From assembly GCA_010279815.1 (NCBI GenBank), contig QEOQ01000694.1, positions 396,234 to 460,233 on the forward strand: a DNA stretch of 64,000 bases. The letters are read 5' to 3'. Position numbers and translations under genes: made by a program. Below are positions 34,663 through 46,537 of the stretch, in pieces. Source of the stretch: Brachionus plicatilis. Lineage: Eukaryota > Rotifera > Eurotatoria > Ploima > Brachionidae. Below the pieces are notes generated by a model. That model was not told where the DNA came from, did not search any database, and saw nothing but the letters and a program-made list of their open reading frames with translations. The stretch's first letter is position 1. Every line of letters begins with the position of its first letter.

Positions 34663-35149
34663 TTTCTTTCTCAGTATAAATGTTTATAGGAGTGGTAAAA
34701 AAATTCTCTTTCGCCTTTATAATTAATTTTTCTTTGATAAATATTCATCAACTTACATTTTATCTAATAAATTCGATTTAAATGTAATCATAGCACTTGA
34801 ATTTTCTAAAGAAGCTGAGGCATCAATTATTTTTATTTTTTTTAAAAGACTAAAAGTTCTAATAAATTTTACTTATTCTCTTTACTATTAAATTTTTTGA
34901 AAACAAAAATTTTCAAAAAAAATGTCAAAAATCAATCTTGACTTTAAATTTTACAACCAAATTTCAATAATTGTAATTTTTATCTAAAAAATATAATAAT
35001 CAAATAGCTGAGCTTAGAAATGTTGGACAAAAAATAAAAAAATTTATTGAAAGGCTTGGCAACACCATTCGAAAGTCCTTAACAAAAAAATCATTTAAAT
35101 AAAAAAAAGCTGTCATTTGATGTTTATAAAAAATTCATGCTGAGATTTT

Positions 35150-35720
35150 ACATTTTTGTGTTGTTGTTGCTTACCGTTTCGGCATCACCTTGGCCCCCCG
35201 GGGCACACCGCCTTAACCTGATGAAATATCTGATAAATAAACAAAATTTCGTCTGATTCCAGCCGAATCACTCAAATCGATTTCAGATGATCACTGACGG
35301 AAATATGAAGATTTTGACCAACTGTTCAACTGACTCATTTTTTCGCCCCAAGAGTCGAATGGCTTTCTTTCGAGCTTAGTAATTTAGCTTTTATAATTAC
35401 AGGTTTTATTGTCTTGTGCTCTTCTCTCTCTCTCTCAAAAGTATTAATAAAAATTATACAACTTGTTTTTTTATTGTGTCCCAGTGAGAGATGGCTTAAG
35501 AGATGATTTTTGTTTTTACGAGTGTATTCCGTTTTTGAGACACACAATGTCCAACGAAACGGATATTCAGGTGATTAAACCGGATTATGTTTGTTTTGAA
35601 TGAAGATAGCCCTAAGTGTTTGTATGAATGAAAGACCTTCAATTAAAGTATTATCAGGATTAGTTTACGCTTCACATGGCTCGCTAGACCTCAAATTTAG
35701 ACGAACAAAAGTCATTTTTG
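35150..35720. promoter_or_regulatory. Candidate regulatory island 2
   Basis: A less AT-rich patch including GGCCCCCCGGGGCACACCGCC near 35192-35212, the strongest GC cluster in the desert, and a CT repeat near 35421. No coding potential. Possibly an enhancer or an unannotated promoter. Confidence 0.25.
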
Positions 35721-38700
35721 TTTTTTGGTTTTTTTGTTGAATTAATTTCAAATTAAATTTAGATTATAAACTTAAAAAAAAGAATATTAAAAATCGATTA
35801 TCAATAGAATATATATATTTATTCTAAGATTGTTCCGCTTCTTTTCGATTGTTTCAAATCAATTGTGATATTTGTGAGCCTTAATCTTTTTCTTATTCAA
35901 ATAATTCACATTAATCAATATTCGATTTTTTTCTCTCTCTACAAATTTATTGATTTTTTATTCTTTTCAAATAGGTTAATTTTTTTGTTTATTTCGAGAT
36001 TAGAATGACTTTGAAAGTCTCAAAGGTTCTAGTTCCGATTTAACGACCCTTGCTCTATTCTAACGAATTCGAACACATTTTGTTTATAGCCATAGCATTT
36101 TATAGACTTAATTATTTTTTTAGAAAATAAACTTTATAAGTATTGGTTAATTAAAAATAATAAAATTAATTGTTATTTTATTGGCTATGATTGCATCATT
36201 AATTATAAATTAGCTTTTTATTTTAGCCAAAAACTTTACAAATCTTTATTTGAAAGCTTTTCGTTTTGTTGTTGTTGTTGTTGATTTAATTTGAGTTAAT
36301 TTTTGTAAATTTGCTTTATTTATTTTTTCTAAAAAAAAATCAAATATCAGACAAATATATTATATATTGCCTATGGTCACATTTTTGTAATTGATACCAG
36401 ATAAATTAAATTAAATAAAATTTTAACTTTTTGCTAATGGAAAAACAAAATATTTTTTTTTAATTCAAGATTTTCGCAGTAAAAAATAAAAAAAAAATTT
36501 AAAAGAAAAATGGACTGACAACCACAGTATATAAATTAGAAATGACAAGGATTCTGCAAAATTTAAGATAAAAAATGAGATTGAAACATCAGAACTAGAA
36601 AATCTAAGCAAGTAAATTGAATTATTTAAGAAAATTAATTTTTTTTCTAACTTTTTTGTATTAAATATTTTTTTTCTCGATTTATAATTCATTATTTAAT
36701 GAACTCACTAACATGAGGCTGAGAGAAAACCTAAGATTACTTTTAAAGGTGCACAATAATTTTTCAATTTTTTGTCTAATTTAGAAAAAAAATTATCAAC
36801 TTTATTATTTTAAATTTTATTTATTTTACACATTAACCAAAACCTGTGAATGGGTATATGGGTCTTAAAAAATAACAAAAATAGGTGCCTGTGTATGATC
36901 GAAATCGAATCCTTAGTCACAATTTATTTTTATTATTATTTATTTTCAATTAACGCCAATTCAGGCGATGATAAAATTTAAAAAAATTTAATTTAATAAA
37001 AAATAAATAAATTAAATTGAGTCGAAATGAACTTTTTTAAAAAAAATTTTCTGAGAAAAATTTGAAAAAAAAATTTTTTTAAGAATTTTTTTCTCCAATG
37101 TTTATGGTTGATTTAGTATCCGAAATTTTATTTAGTTATTTCATTAGAGTGTTTGTTAGAAAACTTGAATTACACAATAGAGATTACACAATATCCGCCT
37201 CCAAATCTGATGTCGCAATAGCTCTTTTGCATTTTAACCCTGAATTTAATCGTCATTTGCTTATTTCTGAGGTTGTTTTTTTTCTTTTTAGAAATTCAAA
37301 ATTTTTTTATCAACGATTTCTCTAAAACAAATTATTTCTCATAAAATTATTCTAATTAATATTCATAGCTATAAAAAATGAACCAAATCAACCTTTTATT
37401 TTTGATATTAATTTTTATTTGAACATTTCCTGTATTTGTTATTTCTTTATTTTCAAATAAAGAATCAAAAATTAAGGAGCTCTGTAAGCTTTTCTTTTTT
37501 TTATTATTTTATTCTTTCTTACTTTTATAATTTGATTAAAGCAAAAATTAGCTCAAAGAACGTCTGAAAAACCTGCTACCACATTTAAGATCATATTTTT
37601 GATGATATGCGACTAAGAAAATATAATTAAAATGAAATTATTTTTTTTTATTTCAACTCTTATAATTTTTAAATATTTAACTCTTATACTTATGCAAACG
37701 ACCTTTTTTTAAACTTCATTTAATTTAAATATTGACTAAAAGTATTATATGTTAAAATTTAAAAAGATAAAGATAAATAAAATTAAAAAAATTGTATGTT
37801 ATGTTCATTATCAAATTATCGGCCATTAAATTATTAAAGATTATAACAGTTTTTTGATTAAATCTATTTTATTTAAGATAATAATCCAGAATTGTTTAAG
37901 CAGATAATATTTCACTCAAGTGAAATTTTGATCCCAAAATATAATTTAAAATTTATTCAAAAAAAATTAAATTATTATGAGTGAAATTTAAAAATAAATT
38001 CCAAGAAAGTAACTCAAACAGAAAACACACTTAAAATTAATTGTAATTGGCCCAATAAACTTTTTTTATATTATTAACTTTCGAAATAAATATTTGAAAG
38101 GCATAAGAAATAGAATAAAATATAAAAAAATTATCTATTAACTATTTGACATTTAAAAAGTGTCAACTTTAATTTTACTCATTGTATCAAAAATGTTCGC
38201 ACATATCCAACCTTTTAATAAAATAAACAATATATTTATCTAGCCATTTTAACTCATTCAATTAAAGATGAACTGTTCATAAAAATTGTAAACTTACATG
38301 ATCTGACCTACAAGGATCAATTAAATCTTAATTTGTACAATTAAACTTCAATAAACTATTCAATATCTAAAATATTTTATTCAAGTTTTCATCTATTATT
38401 TATTTCACAAAAATTTTGGTCACAATTTTAATTATTTAAAATTTTTTGGTAACAAAAAATGTAATAATTAAAATAATTTTAAGTTCTCTTAAAATAAATA
38501 GAAAAAATTGATAAATAATAAATTTGGTATGTTGAACATTTATTTTGATGTGTTAAAAATTGATCCTTAGAAAATTTTATTTTTTCATTGCCGAAAAAAG
38601 TGACATAATAGCACGAGCCAACTAAATGAAAAAAGCATCAATTTAAATCTTTTGAAAGCGATCAAATTCTAACAAAATCTACACGTTTTTTGTAAAATTA

Positions 38701-38879
38701 AGGTGGATAAAAAATTTATTTGAAAAAAAAATAAAATACAAAAATCCAAAAAATAGAGTCAAAAATCTAGTGACCATAATAATAGCTTATGATTAATGAG
38801 CACGACTAAAGAAATTCTTTTCCATAAAGATTATTCTAATCGAAATCAAATAGCCATGGTCTAAAATTATCACACTAAA

Positions 38880-39700
38880 ATAACAAAAGCAAATATTTAC
38901 TATTCAAATAACACCTTAATTTTGAGCATAAATACGAGACCTAATGAATTCTAAGAATTCAGCGTGATTGATCCAATCACCTAGACCAAATTTTAGCTTC
39001 ATATGTGCTTTATCTTCTTCTCTTTAATTCGAATAACAAATAGCAAAACGTGTGTATTTAATCCTATATGACCAAGTCAATCGTTTTCCTTGGTGGTGGT
39101 GGTGTTTTCATTTTTACTTAATCATTGATACTTTACACACACGCTAAATGCGCTTAGCAAGCAAATTCGATACAAATTAAACAAGCAAATTTTTGCCAAG
39201 TCCACTATCTAAACTTATTCCAATCTGTGATTTAAATGATCTGATTCGAATTTGGCTCGAGTGTTTACCAACTTTTTGACGTACTCAAATTACTTCGAAT
39301 CAGTCCAAAATTGATTCGCAAATATTTGCCAAGCTTTAAAAACAATGACTGAATGAACAATTTTGTGTTATCAATTGATCAACTTTTTTTTTTGTCGAGT
39401 TAATCTCAATTTCAAATAATATTTCGCCAACAAATGTCAACTCAACGAGGTCTAAATCTCAGTGCTTCATTTAGCATTTAATTAGATATCTAAAGCAAAC
39501 ATTTGAGAAAAACAAAACAAAAATGATAAGATAAATAGGTACAAATCCACACTTCTACATGAAAGTATGTTTGCTTCAATTTGAGATAAGCTATTTACTT
39601 AGTAGCCAGCTGCTCGCATATCTTGTTCCCCTCAATTATAAGATAAAATAATTTGTTATACTCATTTCTATTAGAAATAAATCTTTTTCCTTCTCAACTT
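38880..39700. promoter_or_regulatory. Candidate regulatory island 3
   Basis: A non-repetitive stretch with several GATA-type motifs (for example TTTATCTTC near 39009 and GAGATAAGC near 39582) and a GGT repeat near 39093. No open frame of note. A regulatory role is inferred from composition only. Confidence 0.2.
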
Positions 39701-42049
39701 AAAATAAATTTGTTCTTTTCTTTATTAAAAAAATGTCCTAAAAAAGACCCAGGACTTTGGGAAATTTAGCACAAAAGAACAGAAAAGTCAAAAATCTTAC
39801 AATTATTTTTCTAATTTTTAAAAAACGACTTGTTTTTTTTACAAATTTTTTTCTTAGGAATTTAAAGAATAAAAAATTGTTTAAAAAATTAAAAAATTAT
39901 CGATTCTTAAATCGACCTATAGTTAGATTCAATGAACACTAATTCATTTAAAAAAGTTCTGAAGACGCTTAATTAAAAAAATAAAAATTTTGAATTAACT
40001 AAATTATTTTTTTTATTGTAATCTAAATAATAAAAAATGCTAAAATTAATTATTTGAAAAATATTGAATCAATTAAAAAGCAATATGTGAATTAACTTTA
40101 GTCTTTTTGGCTTTAAAGAATTAATATTTTTTTAAGAATTAGTTTTAAAATATTGTAATCAATAGCTTATTTTTATTATATTAAAAAGGGTTGGTACCTT
40201 TTTTATGTGGAATAGGTTTACATATACTCAAAAAGATTGTTATGTAGAAAGTCGTCTAAAAATTTGACAGAAAATCCAGATAAATTGAAAGACTCTGTTA
40301 TAGGTTTTAAATCAAACACTTTTTTATTTAATTTGGATCTTACTTCTTATACTAAAAAGGTGAATTCGATTAAATAATTTTTAAAATACAAAGGTTTCAG
40401 TTCTAAGATAGATACAGCATCACTTTTGACTAAAAAATTCAAATTTAAAGAATTTATTTATTTTATAATTCAAATAAAAGTTGAAATAACAAGAAAAGTC
40501 ATTAATGCGTTTTAGATTTATTTTTAAATCTGAGACATAACGAGTTAGAAAAAAATATAATCTCATTAAAACCGTCTGAAGCCATTTGAAGTGTTTGAAA
40601 AATTTCAAATAACAATATGATATAAAAATAAGATAAAATAAGTGAATTTTTCGAAAAAAAATTAAAACTTTTTTTTTTATTTCTGTAACAGACTCTGTTA
40701 TTAAGCTCAAAAATTTTTAAAAAACTTTTAAGAATTTTTTTTAAGACAATTATTAATAAAATAAAATTTAGGTATCACAAAGCTTGCTAGATTTTGTATT
40801 TAAAACAATTTAATAATAAAAACGATTCTTTCTCAATTTACTGATCTTACCCCGCTGATTTTTTATTTGTCTAATTTTTTTCAGAAGGTAAAATTCTTGA
40901 ATTAAAGTTAATTTTAAATTAATAAAATTTAGAAATAGTCTTCTGATAACTAATAGCTAATTTTTTGATACAAATTTGATAATAAGTAAGAATAGAAAAA
41001 TTGATTTTTTATAATACCATAATTATTAGCAAATAATTTGGATTGCATAATTTAATAGGAAAACCAGAAGAGAAAATTAAAATAAAATTTATCTTTTCGA
41101 TTTAAATTTTCAATGATCAAAAATCGATGAATTTTTATTTTACTTTACAATTCTTATTTGCCTGATTAATATTAAAATTAATTCATTTTTAAATTTATTT
41201 CCTATCAGAAACAGAAGTGAAATATCAAGTTTTAATCACCATATTTAATTACCTGATTTAATAGGACTCTATTGTGAATTAAATGCGTAAATCGATTTAT
41301 ATGCCAAATTCTGAAATTGTAGACAGAATATAATTTTTTATTAAGCCAATTTTTTATCATCGAATGAAGAAATAAATTTGACTTTAAGTCCGAAAAATAC
41401 AATTACTTAGAATTCCTTCTCTCTTCTGTTCCTGACAATTGATAAACTAATCTTGCATTTTTTCCAAAGCTAATGTGAATCTATTTACTTAATTTAATTA
41501 AACATTTAAGATCCCAGATCTTAAGAAAGTTCAGAATGATTTAAAAACCTGTTTTCAGTTTCAATGTGCTTAAAAATCCATTTTACACAATTTAAATTAT
41601 TCAAAAAAAAAATTAAAATGTAAAAAAAATTATTCCTTTTCGCAGTTAAGATTTTGAATAACTTGTAGCTCAAGTGATAAACAAAATTTCTATTTAAATT
41701 AAGAGTATAAATTGCTAGAGAAAAATAAGAGTGAACTAAATCTCTTTCTCAGCAATGGCACAAAGAAAAGTTCTACAATGGCATAAGTTAACAGTATTTT
41801 TTATTTTTTGAATTTAAGTTATTTTAAAATATTCTGGTAATTTAAAGAAAAAGCGTAATATGCATCAATTTAGCTACAAAATAATTGAGATGAAAAAAAT
41901 CCATAAATAGCAAATTAAATAAAATAAAGGACAATTTTTAAAAATTTTGAAGAAAAATATCTTGATGTTTTGGTATCTAATGACCTAAAAATAATCTGGC
42001 AGAAAAAGAAAATAGAACAGAATAGGAATACATTTGTATTTATGGAAAA

Positions 42050-42240
42050 GAGACCCTTAGCCACAGGTCATCTCAGACCTATTCTTGAATATGCTGCAAA
42101 TATGTGAGACTCATCAACAAAGCAAACAAAAGTAAAACTGATATTATTACAAGAAAATGCCTTAGGCACTGAAACTGATGAATTGAAAAAATTGTTGAAT
42201 TAGAGGTGATCTTGTTCAGATGTTCAGGATAATTAACGGA
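42050..42240 (+). pseudogene. LINE reverse-transcriptase relic
   Basis: The stretch reads PLATGHLRPILEYAANM.DSSTKQTKVKLILLQENALG in one frame with a stop where Trp is expected. This matches the VRPxLEYaSxVWdP...xxLExVQxxA motif of non-LTR retrotransposon reverse transcriptases. The structured tail at 42562-42647 may be its 3' end. Confidence 0.6.
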
Positions 42241-42434
42241 AATTAAAAATTAGTATTGTTAATGAGTTAAACTTTGTGAATTTTTTTAACTTAATTTACA
42301 GAAAAGAATATATTTTGAAATTTGATATAGATGTATGCATTGTTTTTTTTTGTTTAAAAATAGTAAAGTAAATTTGGAACCAGCTTATAGTAAGTATTTG
42401 GTCATAATAAAATCGAAAAATTTGATAAACAAGA

Positions 42435-42490
42435 AAATATTTATTATATATATATTTATATATATATATATATATATATATTTTATATAT
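42435..42490. repeat. AT dinucleotide microsatellite
   Basis: A near-continuous TA/AT run with two short interruptions, between the LINE relic and the structured tail. Confidence 0.85.
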
Positions 42491-42561
42491 TATTTAACTT
42501 TTTTTAGCCCTAAAATTTTGATTGTATATTTCTATCAGTGTTTTATCTCATTATGTGCAAC

Positions 42562-42647
42562 GAGCTACCATAGGCGTCCTCTCATGTGGGACGCCTCCGC
42601 AAGCTAGTCTTGCTGTAGCTTTTTTTATAATAATAATAATAATAATT
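42562..42647 (+). repeat. Branched-hairpin retroelement tail with TAA repeats
   Basis: AGCTAC (42563-42568) pairs with GTAGCT (42615-42620). Inside it sit two perfect hairpins: AGGCGTCC/GGGACGCCT around 42572-42596 and GCAAG/CTTGC at 42599-42613. A T-run and about seven TAA units follow. The compact three-way fold followed by a simple repeat is typical of LINE or SINE 3' ends recognised by the reverse transcriptase. It also looks RNA-like enough to be a small ncRNA end. Confidence 0.55.
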
Positions 42648-42794
42648 CCAAGAAATCAAAGACTTTTTAGCATTCATCGATAATATTAAAGATTTTAGAA
42701 GCAAAATTTTAAGTTGTCTTTATTCAACAACAATAACTTAATATACAATGAAGCAAAAAAACTATTTGTAAAACTTTATTTTGAATAAACGAAG

Positions 42795-42845
42795 AGTTAA
42801 TCAGTCTGTAACAAGATAAGGGCACTAGCCTGTTGATTAACCTTG
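42795..42845. repeat. Short hairpin repeat shared with 10483-10530
   Basis: GTTAATCAGTCT..GGGCACTAGCCTGTTGATTAACCTTG, with perfect GTTAATCA/TGATTAAC arms. It lies 150 bp past the branched tail, so the two may belong to one composite retroelement. Confidence 0.55.
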
Positions 42846-43689
42846 AGCTAGAGCAAGAACCGCTAAAAAAAATTTTTTAAATTTTTTTGATTAGTGACTT
42901 TCTGTGCTAAGAATTTGCTTTAATTTTTGATGAAAATTTTCATTATTATTAAAAATATTAACTATAATTAAATAATTAAGAAACAATTAAATTTATTAAC
43001 TTTTCTCAAAGAGATTTCTAAAAAAAAATGTAAAAATATTACCAAAAAAAAATTGAAATAAAAAAGTTCATTTTTCTAAAATCCAAATTGTGCGTGAAAT
43101 TTTTTTACAACATTCTAAGTTAATTTCTAATTTATTTAAAAAAAAATATTAAGAATACTGATACTTGACTTTAGTATATTTTTTTATTTTCTTTTCTATC
43201 ATGTGACAGAAAGAGAACCAATTCAAACTGTTCAGGAAGAAAACAAATATTTATTAAATTAGATACAAAGCAAGATAAAAAAAATGCTTTTTAAAAATTC
43301 AAGGCTGGCACCTAAATTCTGTTAATTCGAAAAAAAAAGCTTTTTCAAGTCCCACTATTATTAAGTGCCATATTTTCCGATTAATTGAACTAGAAAAATT
43401 ACCTTAATTACAAATACTAGATTAAAAATTTAACACTAATTTTACTTTTATAATGATTTATTACTATTTTGAGCGATTAAATATTTTTCTGATCGATCTA
43501 CGCTAGAAATTAATCAAAAAAAAAACAATTTAACTTAATTTAATAAAAATTTTCATTTTTAACCTTTTAATTTGATCTTTAAAGTGATTTAAACTCTGCA
43601 CTCTAAAAATTCAATGCGAACATTTATCTTAAAGCATTTTAGAAAGTTGCTTAAAGAATAAAAAAATATTTTGCTCTAAAAAATAAAGC

Positions 43690-44880
43690 TTTATATTTAA
43701 TTAAACTTTGGCTCTGTTGGAGCCAAATAATCTTGACATTCTATCTAATCAAAAGCATCTAAGTCCAAAATTTGGTCTATAATTTAAATTTTAATCACAC
43801 TTTTACTAGCAGGAAGAAAAGCTGTTCGACTCAAAATTTATTCAATTTATTCGCTTATGGGACTCAAGTCGTCTGAAAGCCTAGCAACAGTCGAACTACT
43901 TTGATTCAAATCGGATTCTAATCAAGTTCATTCAAGTAAATAATTTTCTTAAAAAACATTTGAGACCAATTTGCCAAATCGCTTCTAAATCACTTTTAAA
44001 TGACATTAAAAAAAAATTGCTTCCTTCAGTTGTGACTTAGTGCAAACGAAATCCTATTATGTGTCACTTGATCTGGCTCAGAAGCCCAACAAAATCAACT
44101 AACCTCAGAATGTAAAGGAGACACATTAAAAACAAACGAAGCAAATAAATCGATTCAAAATTTAAGATCTTAATCAATTTGAAACTATAGAGATGAGAAG
44201 ACCTTGGTCAAAGATAGAGCGGCGATTTTTAAGTGTTCGCGTGAGTCAATGGTAAATATTGATCACGACATAAAACAATGTTTCCCTGAGTCTAATTGTC
44301 TTGGTAATCGATAAGCATGCTTGATTAAATTCGACATGAAATCGAATGCAGCACACATTGAGCTGTGAGAGAATTTCGATTCAATATCAGAATCGAACAT
44401 TTTTAATTTATAATTAATAACTTTTAACCTTGATTTTAAATTTAATTTAATTAAAAAAAAAGTACTCTTTTGAAGCATAAAAGCTCGATTCTTCATGTGT
44501 CCTCGGGAATTTTTAACACAATTTCTATTGAACATTGTTCTTAAATTGGAACAGTTTAGCCTGTTTCCTCAACTAGTATCAGACTTTTTTTAAAGAACTA
44601 AGCTTTTAGTAAGAGAACCAGTTTATTTTAAGTAAGTAGTTTGTAGGGTCTCTTCGATTCAATTAATTTCGACTAGCAAACATAAATGATTTAGCTTATT
44701 GAGCGATTGATCATTACAAAACGATAAGCCTGCGGGCCCATTTTTGGAATTCGTATAGTGAAAGAAATTTTTTTTAATTGAATTTTTAATTAAAAAAAAA
44801 TTTCAGAATTACAAAATTTAGATTCAAGTTAGACCCGGGCTGAATATGACGTTTGGCTACGATGAAATCACAATAATATC
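43690..44880. promoter_or_regulatory. Candidate regulatory island 4
   Basis: A stretch of higher complexity and less AT bias, 1.7 kb past the 3' end of the protocadherin gene, with no coding potential. A regulatory role is inferred only from composition and position. Confidence 0.2.
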
Positions 44881-46537
44881 TCGAAAATAGCGACTACATA
44901 AAAATTAAATTTTTTTTGTATTAATAAAATTTCGTAACCTGCTTTTTATTTTTTTTACAAGTTAAATTTAATTGAATTTTCATTGTGCCAAGTAAATATA
45001 GCTAATGCTTTGGTTATTCAACACAATCTATTCACAAATTTAGAAGACCTATTTTTCAGATTTTTTCTCCTCTATCTACCATTGCTATTTCCAGTTTCTA
45101 ATTATCTGAAAAAAATATTTCTTAATAAAGAAAAAAAAGAAAATAAAAACATTTTATTATCTCAAAAATAATTTAATTGAAAAATGAAATGGTCACTATT
45201 TTAATTTATTTTCAACGGGATACGAATTATTTGAGGAAAATATTTGAATAAAAATATTCCAATTAATTCAATTTATTCTGCAGGTACATTCATAACCCAG
45301 AAAAAAAAATTAAAACTTTTCAAACTGGTTAAATACCTAAAAACTAGATCAAAAAATTTAAAATCAATTATTCCAATAAAAATCTATTAAACTCAATTTT
45401 TCAAACTATTGTTATTTTTAATTTCATTTTAAAGAAAAATAATTTTTTTTGTTAGAACTTCATTTTTCAAATTAATTAATTTTCATATTTTAATTGTATT
45501 GAAAATAAATGAAACATGTTATGTTGTTGATTTAATCGAAACTGTACTTATCTCATATTAAGATAGTCATTACTAAATTATTAATGATTGTGTCTGTTAA
45601 AATGCTCAATTTGAAAAATCAAAAAAAAACTTCTAAGCGGAAATAACAAAATATTAATCTGAAAAAAATTGTTTATAAATAAAGAAAAGATTTTTGGTGT
45701 AAGCGTAAATGCTATTATTAAAGTTGATTCTATTTGAAGCTAAAATGAAAAATTGAAGAATAAAAATATGGCCTTGTTTCAGATTAATAAAAATTAATAA
45801 ACAATTTATGATAAGGATTTTGTATTCTTGAATGCTTAAATGAATTAACTGATAGATAAAGCACAATGGCAATAGCAAAGAGTTTAAAAAATAAATCCCT
45901 AAAGCTTTTTTCTATCAAAATTAAAAAAATTCAAAAATTAATTGATCTTTTAAATATTTCTAAATTGTTTTTTATAAGAGCTGATTAATTTCGTAGAATA
46001 AGTTTTTTTTTCTTCATTTAAAATAAATTAATATATTCGAGCATATAATTACAAAACGAAACAAAATAGCTATTTATATTTTTTCTATAAAAATTGAAAG
46101 CTTGTTGCACAATTAGAAAAAAAATTATTTAAATAAAAAAATTGAAGCAAAACAAAAAAATTTCAATTTCTGTTTAATTTTATTTAAGACTTTATTTCGA
46201 AGAAAAATATTTGTCCAAGCCAGTCTTATTTAATTAATTCGAATCGCTCTAAACTTTCTGCCACCTTGAGTAGTGATTTTTTGAAGCCTTATAATTTTTT
46301 CACTCTAGTTAGAAACATCAAGTAAGTTTTCTTAAAATATACAAACTCTAAAAAATTAAATTATGGCTTTAAATAGTTTACAAATTTGTACGATGCTCAG
46401 GGGTACGTCAATTTTAACAAATTTTAACCTTCAATTGATTTTTTTGGAACAAATTTTTTATTAGCTAAAGCAATAAAGTTTATTAAAAAAATTTACAAAT
46501 TAAACTAAAAAAAAAAAACGGGAGATACAAGCCAAAT

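Larger units (their letters stand above)
27255..46537. other. 19-kb gene desert between two cadherin genes
   Basis: No gene could be supported on either strand. Most of it is extremely AT-rich with poly-A/T runs. Within it are a degenerate tandem duplication (27931-28200), a conserved 42-bp motif in two copies (30872 and 34621), LINE remains (42050-42647), an AT microsatellite (42435-42490) and four islands of more complex, less AT-rich sequence. It lies upstream of the cadherin-like gene and downstream of the protocadherin. Long introns of unseen genes cannot be excluded. Confidence 0.5.
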
